This document shows positions 12,152 through 23,229 of a stretch of 64,000 bases of DNA, piece by piece. The stretch covers positions 12,154,171 through 12,218,170 of the forward strand of contig CM060194.1 in NCBI GenBank assembly GCA_030549335.1, written 5' to 3'. The DNA is from Pontederia crassipes (lineage: Eukaryota; Streptophyta; Magnoliopsida; Commelinales; Pontederiaceae). A model generated the notes under the pieces. It was not told the origin of the DNA, made no database searches, and worked only from the letters and a program-made list of their open reading frames with translations. Made by a program: the position numbers and the translations under genes. Each line of letters opens with the position of its first letter. The stretch's first letter is position 1.

Positions 12152-13884
12152 CTGACATCTGCTCAGTAAAAAAAATCAAAATGGGCATGATAATATTTTA
12201 TTATTTTGGCATTAGAATAAAACAAATTTAATTACCCCACCTCACTATCATTTTCTCTTTCCTACAACCCAACGTGACAGCCCATTTCTTTTCCTTCCTT
12301 CCATATGACTTGCAGGGCAACTAGGACAGCAAAATCAAATGGCTAGAAGAGAGCAAGAAGCAGGGTACTCAAGGGGGAAAAGAAACCATCAAGGTGAGAA
12401 GGGCTGCCATGTGATCCTAATCAGAGATTTTTCCTTTTTTTTTTTTACTGTTCGGCAACACAAACCTCTCTTTCTCACTCATCAAGACATAGGTGTTCAA
12501 GGACAAAGTGATCCATATGCCCCTGGACCATATGGAACAACAGGAGAGGGAAAGAGGGCTGGATTGTGAAGGGGACATCACTTAGAAGGAGACACACAAC
12601 ACACTAAGGTAGGAAGAATTGGTTGGATCAACCTATGGGATGTTAAATCAACTAAGGCAGCATCTATACATAAATCATAATATGTTTTTCATGGTATCAT
12701 TATTGTTCATGACTGCTAACATAGTGTGATGCTCATGGGTAATGCTTTGATGTACTAGGATGTGTGGATTGATGTTAAATGTTGATTTTGTGTTTGTATC
12801 TTTGTGACTGCACTCCAACTGCCTGCTATAATGCTTGAGAGACGAATTGGGCATACTAACAACATCCCTTGCTTGTGGTCCATATCACTAACCATGTGCT
12901 AAAACTAATTACTAGGCCTACAAGCTTAATTAGCCTCTCATCTTATTACTGATGTCCACTCTTGGACTTCATGTTAATTAGTTCCATTTTGTGAGTATTG
13001 TCCATTGTTGAGCCTCAAGTTTATTAATCTCTTACTTTACTGTTGCTACCTACTTTTGAACAGCACCCACTTAAGTGACAAGACACACAATGATTATCAG
13101 CATTATTGTCTAAAGGATTTTAAACATAACAGATGAATGGAAATGTCAATTCATGCATTTCCCCTGCACTTTGGACACACAAATTATTAAGATGTATGAT
13201 GAATGAAACTTCATGAATCACATGACATGATTTGAATTCATGTTCTTGAATTCTTATGGAAATGCTAAAATGTATAATATAGGATCCTTTTATCTCATCC
13301 ACTCTTGTATGATTTTGTTTAGACAATGATACTACTGATCACTGTAATGCAATAAGACTGAATTAACCATATGAACCAACTGAGGCCAGATTAGCCAATT
13401 TCTGTCCATTCTTGTTGAAGTGTCAGCTTATTATAAAGAAATGACATAGTTAATAGTGGGTTAAATAGTTATAGTTGCACATAAATTAGTTAACTTCTAA
13501 GAAGTTTATTGGTGTTATCTTGCTGTCCAGGAAACAAGAAACCATTTCCCCATAAATAGTAGATATAGTGTTTTAGTTTTAAGAGGTTTATTGTATAAAC
13601 CATATGGAAGTTATATTGTGTACTTCGTGTACCACTATGTGCAATGTATGAAGCTGGCCAGCGGCTTATCTTAAAAGATAACATTATATATTTTTATGCT
13701 TGCTGTATAACAAGTTGAATAAATGCTAGTAAGGTTAATATTAGTAAAAGTTCTGCTTAGTTCAAGTTTATTTTACTATAAGATGGTAGGTATTTCTCAT
13801 GTTTATTGATGTGCTTGGATAAAGTAAAAGTTAGAATATGCTTGGATAAAGTAAAAGTAAAAGTTAGAATATGCCATATACCAG

Positions 13885-14074
13885 CCAGTAAGAAGAGTAG
13901 ATCAAATAATTTGGAGTCCGATTAAAAGAGGGAGAGGGAGGCCAAGACGGACACTTGGCGAACTAATAGAGCAAGATCTATTGGTGAATAATATACCGAA
14001 ATGTTTGGTTACTAATAGAGCGGAATGACGTCGTATGATCCATGTAGCCGACCCCACCTAGTGGGATAAGACTC

Positions 14075-14107
<33 letters not shown>
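13885..14107 (+). mobile_element. 5'-truncated LINE 3' end (RTE-like) with TTG-repeat tail
   Basis: Translated on the plus strand, the segment reads RGRGRPRRTLGEL, then an acidic stretch, then RAE followed by a stop where Trp is expected, then IHVADPT, stop, WDK. This is the usual C-terminal tail of plant RTE-type LINE reverse transcriptase proteins (GRPRKTW... DRAQWR... IHVADP). It runs into a (TTG)n tail at 14075-14107, the normal 3' end of such elements. Everything upstream is missing, as expected for incomplete target-primed reverse transcription. It sits inside the solo LTR, so it was inserted there later or was part of the parental LTR. Confidence 0.75.
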
Positions 14108-15248
14108 ATGGTGGTGAAATTATGGGACGACCACACCTCTCACCACTCCTCCATATCTAAATCCTCTATTTTTCCTATTATGATCAAAGTAAAAATAATC
14201 CCAGCTGATCATTTATCTTCATAGCACTGATCATGAGATGAATCTTATTGGTTTACATTGCATAGTGTTGATCCAAGTCCCATTCGGGCGAAGACGAAAA
14301 CCTAACTAATTAAAGATAAAAGCTAGGGTTCCTATGATACGGATTGATGGGAGTTCATTGCATAGTATTGTTCATCGCATGGGTAGGGCATAGTTTCAGA
14401 CATGTCCTCGTTGCACGATTGCTCCCCATCGTGTAATGAAACAGGATACCCTCCCCTATAGTGAAGATGACTTTTTGCCATGGTGTGCACAACCATAGGC
14501 CATTCATGAAGTACATAGCACCTCATCGCAACGAAAACGTAAAGAATGTCATTGCATAGAAAGATCAATGATTTAGAAGTTGAAAGCAACTCCATACATT
14601 GCATTGCTATCCTATTGATTCAAAGTATGGAAAAGTGAAATACAAAGACCAAAGTATCGCATTGATTTCTTCTTTCACGTACAATCAGAGTATCGCATTG
14701 ATTCATTGATCTTTCCATTATTATATGATTCATGATTATTATCTCCCTTTATTTATGAACTCAGAGCTAAATGATTTCTTCCATACTATGATCATGCTTG
14801 GCTAATGTTGATTTAATTATCCATTGGTTTATTATTCTCCTACTGGGCTGCAAAGCTCATGAGATATCGTTTCTCTTGCATTGATCCTGCAGGTAAACAA
14901 GTTATGGAAGGATGAGCCAGATCGACAGTTTTTGCTGGTGATGATGATGTGCACATGGGTGGTCCTTGGCTACCTTTTTGTTGTATCATTTTGTCTTTTG
15001 TCTCCTTTATGAACTCGGGCATTGTATATGTACCATCCGCGCTTGATACTTCTTATTCTAAGTACTGATGAACTCCACTACTCGTTGAATATTTTATTCT
15101 TATTACTTTAAGTCTTCCACATTCATGTTATCTAGTCAAGAAACTAGTCAAAGTCAAGTTATTGGTTAATTTCATTGCATAATCCGTATCGTCCCCGAGT
15201 TGACTTCTCGCCATGTGACAGGGTCCGATTTGGGGGCGTTACAGCCGT

Positions 15249-15421
15249 GGCCAAAAGGTGAGGACAAAAGTTGAAGGGATGAGCCATATGTGGCTGTGAC
15301 GAAACAGAGGGCAAGCTCTGCTCATGTGAAGAGGGTACTATCCTCTGCTCTCGAGTCCTCACAGCCAAGAAATGGAGGCTGTCATGTCTTCTAGAAATGA
15401 TTTAGACCGAGACAAGAATAG
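15249..15421. other. short spacer without recognisable features
   Basis: The sequence right of the solo LTR target duplication has no gene or repeat that I can support. Confidence 0.5.
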
Positions 15422-15544
15422 ATCACATCACATGATTAAGGGGAAAACTGATCAACCATCCGAGTCCCTCCCTAAGCCCCAAACAATCACATCACATGAT
15501 TAAGGGGAAAACTGATCAACCATCCGAGTCCTTCCCTGAGCCCC
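15422..15544. repeat. 64-bp tandem duplication, two units
   Basis: The unit beginning ATCACATCACATGATTAAGG occurs at 15422-15485 and, slightly diverged and shortened, at 15486-15544. The second unit runs up to the left end of the MITE-like element. Confidence 0.85.
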
Positions 15545-15902
15545 TGTTTGGATGAGGGAGAATGAGAGATAATGAGAGGGAGGGGAGGAGAATTTTTTTT
15601 TTCACTTGGTTTGGATGGGAGGTAACATAACGTTTCCTTTCTTTGGAGTCAGATTTTTCAACCGAGGGCTAAAGGGAATAAAACGTTATTAAATAATTTA
15701 ATGATATGAAATGACATGATTGTCTTAAAAATATAATTACTTATTATTGTTTGTAAGAGCATAATCATCTTATAAAATTAATACTTACAAGTTCTTCCTC
15801 ATTTATATCAATCCAAACAAAGTTAACAAATTCCTCTCCATTCTCTTTCCCTTCCTTCTGGTTTCCCTCTCTTCCCTTAATGACATGTTACCCAAACAAA
15901 GC
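15541..15902. mobile_element. MITE-like element with imperfect terminal inverted repeats
   Basis: The left end reads CCCCTGTTTGGATGAGGGAG and the right end reads TGTTACCCAAACAAAG; the inverted complement of the right end (CTTTGTTTGGGTAACA) resembles the left. Ends of the CTGTTTGG kind are common in plant hAT-type or PIF-type MITEs. The interior is AT-rich and non-coding. No target duplication is clear. Monooxygenase-derived sequence begins right after it, so this element may mark the point where the relic lost exons 4-6. Confidence 0.45.
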
Positions 15903-16780
15903 GAAAGGAAATGTAAGATGCAACTTTTATTTTGGGCAATATATAAGATAAAACTTTGTGGGAATGATAACGATCGCATACTTTTTGTTTCTTGAAAAGA
16001 ACAACCACATATTAAAGTATTGAAGTTGTAAAATATTTGAGACTCATCCCACTTTTCCCTTAATCATATGGTTTTCAAAAGAATGCAAAAAAAAAAAAGA
16101 CTGATTGGGTGAGAAAATAAGTATCAGTAGTGCATTGTTCATACTCTCACCAAGTCACCATATAGCATCATGCATCAAGCACTGATATTCATGAACCTGG
16201 TTAAAATATTACCTGCATGAATTGAAAGTTTCCCGACTGCTTTCTGGAGAGATATCACGAATCCTCTGACACTAACAAAACATTAGTTCCAAATATTGAA
16301 TCTCAGAATTAGGCTCGAAAAGAATTTAGATTTCTGCATATGTACGCAAGATGCGGATACACTGTAATTGAATACATGATGACAATGTATAATGCCTCAT
16401 AGTGCTCAAAATATTTTGCGTACTACAAATTTCGAATTCGGAAACACTTCAATAGAAAACTGGTTCTCAAACATACTAGGTAAGAGGCACAGACTTAGCT
16501 CTTAGGATGCCACCCACATGTAGTTGAGTAGTTGATCAGTCGCTTTCCAATCATTAACATGAAGACCAATTAGTCCTCTTAGTATCCGATTTCTCAAGCA
16601 CAAGAGATGAAGAATGATATTAAGAATTATTGTTAAAATCGACTTATTGGTTCAAAAGTCATAAAGAATGGCAGTTGGTGTATTATTATCTTGCATACGC
16701 CACAAAGAAAAGGATATAAACATACCTGCCAATAAGGTCTTTTAATAAAATAGTACAAGATTACCATGCATCACACACAC
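15903..16780 (-). pseudogene. Relic of an MO-family monooxygenase (exons 2 and 3 and introns)
   Basis: The sequence aligns by eye with introns 1-3 and exons 2-3 of MO-2 and MO-3: intron 3 remnant at 15903-16130, exon 3 remnant near 16225-16275 (CTGCTTTCTGGAGAGA for CTGCTTTGCAGAGAGA), exon 2 remnant near 16485-16610. Many substitutions and indels are visible, roughly four of five positions matching, with lost splice sites and frames. Exons 1, 4, 5 and 6 are absent. It is the oldest-looking copy in the cluster and cannot make protein. Confidence 0.8.
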
Positions 16781-17584
16781 ACACGCGTCTTCCTCTCTGT
16801 GATAGGTAACAATAAGTAAAATAATTTATATTCTAACAATTATACTTTGGAGTGTAATTATCCTATGTTATTCTCAAAAAACTGTTACTAAATATTACTA
16901 ATTCAATTAATATTTTGTATATTAACGCATACAAAGTGCCATGTGGTGCAACATATTCTGTGCCCTTTTGCCATAGAAAAGAATTAATGCAGACCTCCTC
17001 CGACAAAAAAAAAATTATCTATAATTTATATTACATATATCGATAAAGAGGTACAAAGATGCCAAGCGACATGAACTCATGAAGCACATCTATAATAGAA
17101 GTACTTCAAATAATTTTATACATGACATATAATCATGTTATTATACATAAAATAACTTATATTCATTATTTACATGAAAAACCTTTTATATATGATGCCA
17201 CAATGCTAAATTGAAGCACACAAAGGGATTTTAAAAATTATATTATATATATATATAATATAACAGTAAATCGAATAAAACATATTCATTATTAGAATAT
17301 CGATTCATATTTTCTTCCCGAAATGATCAAATATAAAATCACGGATATACAAAATGTAGTTATTTAAAACATATAATTTTATTTATATATTTTTTAAATT
17401 ATATATTTGTAATTAAGAATAGACGACTGATCATTTGGTTGTAAAATATTCTTTTAAGGATTCATAAATTTTATTCTAGAGAATATAATATTCTAATAAT
17501 ATATTCTACCTCATATTTGATTTAAAATATATTTTATATTTTATATTTTATAATAAAAATATTTTATTCTAAATAGTTTACATG

Positions 17585-17585
<1 letters not shown>

Positions 17586-17650
<65 letters not shown>
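17586..17650. repeat. (ATT)n microsatellite
   Basis: About 21 ATT units. The same locus in block B (33691-33711) has only about seven, so its length has changed since the duplication. Confidence 0.95.
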
Positions 17651-17651
<1 letters not shown>

Positions 17652-17809
17652 AAAATTATAAATACAATAATATATAGTTAAATAATAAAAAATGGTGAAA
17701 AAATGAAAAAGCAACATAATATCCTTATTCTACTATTTTTAAAAGAATAGAGATAATCTAAGATCAAATGGGTGATTTTACGCTTTTCAAAACGGTTTTG
17801 CAAAAAAAT

Positions 17810-19512
17810 GAAATTTGACTAAGTTAACTTATCTTGTTCATGTTTGTTTATATTCTAGGAACCATTGGGATATTTCGACATTTAATCCACGAGTATAAGC
17901 GGTAGGGGTGAAAGTGGTTCGGATCGAGTGATTTTTACATCGAAAAAAAATCGATCTTTAAATTTTAGGTGATTTTTTAAAACGTAAAAGACCATCCTAA
18001 AATTTTTTTTGAGAAAAAAATCGATCTATGTGGTTTTCATTTTTCAGATGGGAGATCTACTTAAAATATTTTTTTTAAAAAATTAATAAATGTTAAATAC
18101 ATCCCAAACTAGGTTTAAAAAGTTCATATTTAACTCTAAGGTCTTAAAAAAAACTAAGCTATTCATATCATCACATTATAATTAAAAATATTATAGTCTA
18201 TACAATTTTTTATTAAAATAAATTAATAAAAAATGAAATTTGACTAAGTTAACTTATCTTGTTCATGTTTGTTTATATTCTAGGAACCATTGAGATATTT
18301 CGACATTTAATCCACGAGTATAAGCGGTAGGGGTGAAAGTGGTTCGAATCGAGTGATTTTTACATCGAAAAAAAAATCTACCTTTAAATTTTAGGTGATT
18401 TTTTAAAACGTAAAAGACCATCCTAAAATTTTTTTTGAGAAAAAAAAATCGATCTATGTGGTTTTCATTTTTCAGATGGGAGATCTACTTAAAATAAATT
18501 TTTTAAAAAATTAATAAATGTTAAATACATCCCAAACTAGGTTTAAAAAGTTCATATTTAACTCTAAGGTCTTAAAAAAAACTAAGCTATTCATATCATC
18601 ACATTATAATTAAAAATATTATAGTCTATACAATTTTTTATTAAAATAAATTAATAAAAAATGAAATTTGACTAAGTTAACTTATCTTGTTCATGTTTGT
18701 TTATATTCTAGGAACCATTGAGATATTTCGACATTTAATCCACGAGTATAAGCGGTAGGGGTGAAAGTGGTTCGAATCGAGTGATTTTTACATCGAAAAA
18801 AAAATCTACCTTTAAATTTTAGGTGATTTTTTAAAACGTAAAAGACCATCCTAAAATTTTTTTTGAGAAAAAAAAATCGATCTATGTGGTTTTCATTTTT
18901 CAGATGGGAGATCTACTTAAAATAAATTTTTTAAAAAATTAATAAATGTTAAATACATCCCAAACTAGGTTTAAAAAGTTCATATTTAACTCTAAGGTCT
19001 TAAAAAAAACTAAGCTATTCATATCATCACATTATAATTAAAAATATTATAGTCTATACAATTTTTTATTAAAATAAATTAATAAAAAATGAAATTTGAC
19101 TAAGTTAACTTATCTTGTTCATGTTTGTTTATATTCTAGGAACCATTGAGATATTTCGACATTTAATCCACGAGTATAAGCGGTAGGGGTGAAAGTGGTT
19201 CGGATCGAGTGATTTTTACATCGAAAAAAAATCGACCTTTAAATTTTAGGTGATTTATTAAAACGTAAAAGACCATCCTAAAATTTTTTTTGAGAAAAAA
19301 AATCGATCTATGTGGTTTTCATTTTTCAGATGGGAGATCTACTTAAAATAATTTTTTTAAAAAATTAATAAATGTTAAATACATCCCAAACTATGTTTAA
19401 AAAGTTCATATTTAACTCTAAGGTCTTAAAAAAAACTAAGCTATTCATATCATCACATTATAATTAAAAATATTATAGTCTATACAATTTTTTATTAAAA
19501 TAAATTAATAAA
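17810..19512. repeat. Four-unit tandem repeat, about 427 bp per unit
   Basis: Units start with GAAATTTGACTAAGTTAACTT at 17810, 18235, 18663 and 19091, with periods of 425, 428 and 428 bp. Each holds a landmark such as CACGAGTATAAGCGGTAGGGG. Units 2 and 3 share private variants (GTTCGAATCGAG, AAATCTACCTTT, AAATAAATTTTTT) and look identical. Units 1 and 4 share GGATCGAG. Block B has a single unit at 33873-34303. No open reading frame of useful length is kept across units. Confidence 0.95.
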
Positions 19513-22269
19513 TCGATGATATTCAAGTTTAACTATAACATAATAAGTCAACAATATATTTAATCTAATAAATAAGGGCAAAATTGTAAAACTATAAAAT
19601 ATTATTAAAAAGTTGAGATAATATTTTATAAAATATATTTAGTTGGAATTGGGCCTCTCCTGTGTTTTTTTTAGGACTCTAATTTAAACGAATGATTTTA
19701 ATTATTCTAAAAAGTTTCTAATTTTTACTCGGAATCCATCTTTTAGATTTGATTAAATTTTTGGAATGGGTAGATTTTTTGTTACACCCGTAATAAGTGG
19801 ATACGCTAACATAGGTTTGCACACTTGTAAATTAATTTTTAATTAAAAAAAATGGGGATGTTACATCAACTCGTGGCCAGCTATCAGATCTGTCTGAGCT
19901 ACCCACTTGTTGAGGTGTGGCGTCATCCTTCAAACAAGGGTCACTTGGATGTGGTACTCTTGTACCGACGCCGACGGTCATAGCTCACACCTTTGACTAC
20001 TTATTCTTCCCAATCAAAATTAATTAATTTTAATTCACGGTCCTCCTCCCTATTTAATATTTAGTATTTTGTTCTCGTTTTTTCATCAGCGCGTAACTAT
20101 GTTATTTGTACACGTTTTTTTATCTTTCCCATTTAGTAATTAATATTTTATCCTTATTTGCTTATTATCATTAATTTATTTGTAAAAAATTCTCCTAATC
20201 CTTAGTTTGTTCTCACTTTCTTGATTTATCAATATTAATAACTATTTGATCTACTTGTGCACGTTTCATTTGAAGGTTATATAAAAGATATTAAAATAGA
20301 AATATAACTATTAAATAATTTATATTACTCGCATATAAAAATGATAAATTAATTAGCATAATTTAAATTAGATATATTTTTATGGATGCTAAAAAATGTT
20401 ATTAAGTTGTTTCATACGCAATTTCAGTGTTCTTATGATAATAAATGTTTAAAATGTCAGACTATGATAAAGAATGAAATATCAATACTTTTATCTAAAA
20501 TATGCATATAGACTAATGTTGGAAGACTCGACCCGTCGTCAATCCGGATTATTCAACGAGTCAGGTTAATCGAATAATTGAACTAGGTAATATAAATTAA
20601 TAGAAAAAAATAAGTAAGTTAAAGATATTATTGTAATATTATTAATATGTAATATCTTATTTAGTAAAAATATAAAATATAATATAATAATTTAAAATAA
20701 ACTAATTTAGATCAAATAATATAATAATAAAATTAAATCATCAATCAAATATTTGCTAAATAAGAAAATCTTGTGAGGTAATTATAAATAAAAATATGGA
20801 CAGAGTTTTATTTTATATATATGAGACATTGAAACATAAATTTCAAGCAAAGATATGCATGAATAATATGCCTAAGAAGTTTTAATATTTTTTATGTTTA
20901 TTTTTTTTATATTTTTCAACTTCATCCTTTCGAGTTGATCGAACCAACTCGTTTGATCCTGAGATTTAACCGGATTTAACTGGATTAAAGTGGGTCAATC
21001 TTGTAATCAAGTTTTGAACAATCCGCGAATCGTTTAAACATCGGTTCTATAACGCCCCGAGACCCACGTGACTTTCACGTGCTCAGAGTCGTCCCAGAGG
21101 CGCTACTAAATTTTTTATAAAATATTTTTACGGAATAAAATCTATAAAGTGCGGAATATAAAATATAAATGCGGAAGACTTTTCAAAAATAATAATAATA
21201 ATCCATAATAATCGAAATGCTAAAACATCCATGAGTTTACAATTCTAATAAGTGCGGAAATAATAAAACTAAATCACTAGATCTAATGCCATGTGTGTCT
21301 GTCACTGAGCGTAGCCATCTGCAGGACCATCATCTATAGCTCTCTCACCTGCACGGATCCAGGTACAGGGAAATATCCATGAGTATAAAAATACTCAGTA
21401 CGTAGGGTCTAAAAGACAATCAATATGCTCAATCGAAAAAAAGATAAAATCAATAATGAGTCGATTGAGCAGTCAATACAATAATCAATTAACAATTTAT
21501 CAATATGAACAATGTATCAGGCTATGGTCAACAGACCAATGTAAATCAATAACAATGGTTCCAATTAATACTTATCAATTGCCTGATTAATAGATCAATA
21601 TTCAATTAACAATTTCCAATTCAATAATCAATGGTCATTGGCCAATAACAATTCAATCCAATAGAGCAATAATAATTGCCAACTCCATGCCAATATATAT
21701 CCAAATGATCATGATTTAATTCCATTCACTTAAATTCCGATTTCAATTCGATTCAATTCGATTCAATTCGATTCGATTTTCAATGTTCGGAGTTATCCAA
21801 TTCAATGAGGAGCGCTCAGTCAATTAAGGGACACCATGCCACTTTCATGCAGGCCAGTGGGGATCAGTGCCACGGCAAGTCCGATACGATTCAATGGGTT
21901 CGTGTATGGTGGGGGACGAGTGGCCATACACAGGACAGTCATAGCTTTTACACTATCTGCCCCATTCAATTCAATTCAATTCAATTGGTCTCGGCTTAGT
22001 GGCAATCAGTGAACATGGGCCCAGTAGCTTTCGGCTTTTATCTTGTTTACCTAAAATGTCTATCTTTAAATAAATTATCAATTTGATTAGATAAATTCTG
22101 AACTCAAAACTAAGTAAGTCAACAATACAATCAAAATCAAAGTTCATCATAATATAAACAGATCAATCACCAACAATATAATTAATACATCAAATTAATT
22201 AATAACAACAATAATAATTAGTAATTAAAATTTACTCAAAAATAAATAATAACTCTCGGTGGTGTACTC

Positions 22270-22800
22270 CCTGTTCATTACGGCCGTAACATCAATTCCC
22301 CTTTTTTTATAAATCTCTCCCTATTTTTTTTCTCTCTCCATCTTCTCTGATTTTACGGCCGTAAATTCTCTTTTTTTTCTACATCTTTCTCTCTCCAGAT
22401 TTTACCCCCTATTCCATTACGGTCGTAAACTCCATCCCCTCTCCTTTTTTTTACCCTTTCTCTCTCTAATATTCTCTCTCCCAACTTCTCGGCCGTAATA
22501 GATGATTCCTCTTTCTCTCTCTACCTCTTTATTCCATTACGGCCGAAATTCTCTACCTCTCTATTCCATTACGACCGAAAACCCTAACTCTTCGGCCGTA
22601 GACACTTTTTTTTCTAATTCTCTCTCCACCCTTTTCTCGACCGTAAAACTCTACTCTTCTCTCTCTTGACGGCTGGAACAGAAAATTACGGCCAAACAAA
22701 TTTACGGCCGTAATACTTCTAATTTAAAATTAGATTGCGTTGTAAAACCTTACAATGCAATAACAAAAAAATATTGCGGCCGTAATAATTCTAATTCCAA
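22270..22800. repeat. Cluster of GGCCGTAA palindromic motifs in the gypsy 3' LTR
   Basis: Perfect 12-bp palindromes TTACGGCCGTAA lie at 22278-22289, 22353-22364 and 22702-22713. One-mismatch forms lie at 22417-22428 (TTACGGTCGTAA) and 22774-22785 (TTGCGGCCGTAA). Several half or diverged forms (TTACGGCCGAAA, CTCGGCCGTAAT) lie between, embedded in pyrimidine tracts. The same cluster is kept in the 5' LTR from 29211. It lies downstream of the TATA-like box, so it is probably in the transcribed leader. Confidence 0.85.
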
Positions 22801-22940
22801 ACTAGATTGCACCGTAAAATATTACGACACAATAGAAAACGGAATCCCCTCTACGTACTTGCGCGCCTTGTTCTCTGATGTCGCCGAAGACGAAGTCGAA
22901 AATCACGCAGACGAAGCCAAAACGTTCGTACCCCCCTATT

Positions 22941-22950
22941 CTTATTTATA
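22941..22950 (-). promoter_or_regulatory. candidate TATA box of gypsy 3' LTR
   Basis: TATAAATAAG on the minus strand, about 255 bp from the LTR start. The same sequence is kept in the other LTR at 29874-29883, where it would drive transcription of the element. Confidence 0.5.
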
Positions 22951-23205
22951 GTGTTTATTGATTTTTAATTATTCTCTAACCATATTATCTAATCTCATTC
23001 AAATTTAATTCTCTAATTTATCCTTTTAACCACTCCCTATTTAAATTACGAAATTAATTAAATAATCCTATCCCTAATCAAACTCCTCTCAATTTTTATT
23101 TTATTTTCGAAATTATTAAATATAGTAATATTAATAACAATATTTTTCAAAATAAAATAATAAAATATCTATTTATTAAATCCTGAAAAAATCAGGGTCG
23201 TTACA

Positions 23206-23220
23206 TCATAACCTCCTTAA
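23206..23220 (-). other. gypsy polypurine tract
   Basis: On the minus strand the bases TTAAGGAGGTTATGA directly precede the 3' LTR start. A purine run at this place primes plus-strand DNA synthesis. The same tract also precedes the other LTR at 30139-30153, which is abnormal for a 5' LTR. Confidence 0.75.
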
Positions 23221-23229
23221 AAATAAATT

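Larger units (their letters stand above)
12083..15243 (+). mobile_element. Solo LTR, Ty3/gypsy-like, with 5-bp target duplications
   Basis: The segment begins TGTAACATCTCG and ends GGGGGCGTTACA, typical gypsy LTR ends with a short TGTAAC...GTTACA inverted repeat. The same 5 bp, GCCGT, precedes it (12078-12082) and follows it (15244-15248). No gag-pol lies inside, so it is best explained as a solo LTR left by recombination between two LTRs. At 3161 bp it is long; part of that is a nested LINE tail (13885-14107) and a TAA microsatellite. Its end resembles the gypsy LTR at 21048-23205 only at the termini. Short ORFs inside (12339-12569, 14332-14604, 15159-15368) show no family match. Confidence 0.8.
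16800..21047. repeat. Duplicated AT-rich block A (paralogous to 32897-35848)
   Basis: Apart from a tandem expansion, this stretch matches block B at 32897-35848 almost base for base (about 95% by eye) from the shared ATTATACTTTGGAGTGTAAT to the last shared bases CATCGGTTC at 21039-21047. It has no supportable gene. It is 1.3 kb longer than block B, because it carries four copies of a 427-bp unit where B has one, plus a longer ATT microsatellite. It is cut at 21047 by the gypsy element. Parts recur upstream of MO-3 (39936-40110, 41480-41790), so the block was originally 5' flanking DNA of an MO gene. Confidence 0.85.
21048..23205 (-). repeat. gypsy 3' LTR
   Basis: In element orientation it begins TGTAACGACCCTGA at 23205 and ends GGGGCGTTATA at 21048, where the canonical final CA has become TA; the partner LTR keeps GTTACA. 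Length is 2158 bp. It holds a TATA-like box at 22941-22950, a GGCCGTAA-rich zone at 22270-22800, and an ATTCGATTCA repeat near 21733-21778 that is one 10-bp unit longer than in the partner LTR. Confidence 0.93.

Noticed and set aside
12339-12569. 76-residue ORF starting MARREQEAGYSRG
   Set aside because: It lies inside the solo LTR, includes a poly-Phe run from a T tract, and has no family similarity.
14332-15368. Three minus-strand ORFs of 60-90 residues
   Set aside because: They lie within the solo LTR (the last crosses its end) with no similarity to known proteins.
17810-19512. Possible CRISPR array
   Set aside because: The units are 427 bp, directly joined, without spacers, and in plant DNA.
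19782-19866. TGTTACACCC...GGATGTTACA pair that looks like a tiny LTR
   Set aside because: It is only about 85 bp, lacks a target duplication and is also present in block B. It could be a shrunken LTR remnant but cannot be supported.
21805-21999. 64-residue plus-strand ORF, nearly identical at 28738-28932
   Set aside because: It is repeated because it lies in both gypsy LTRs, in antisense, and resembles no protein.
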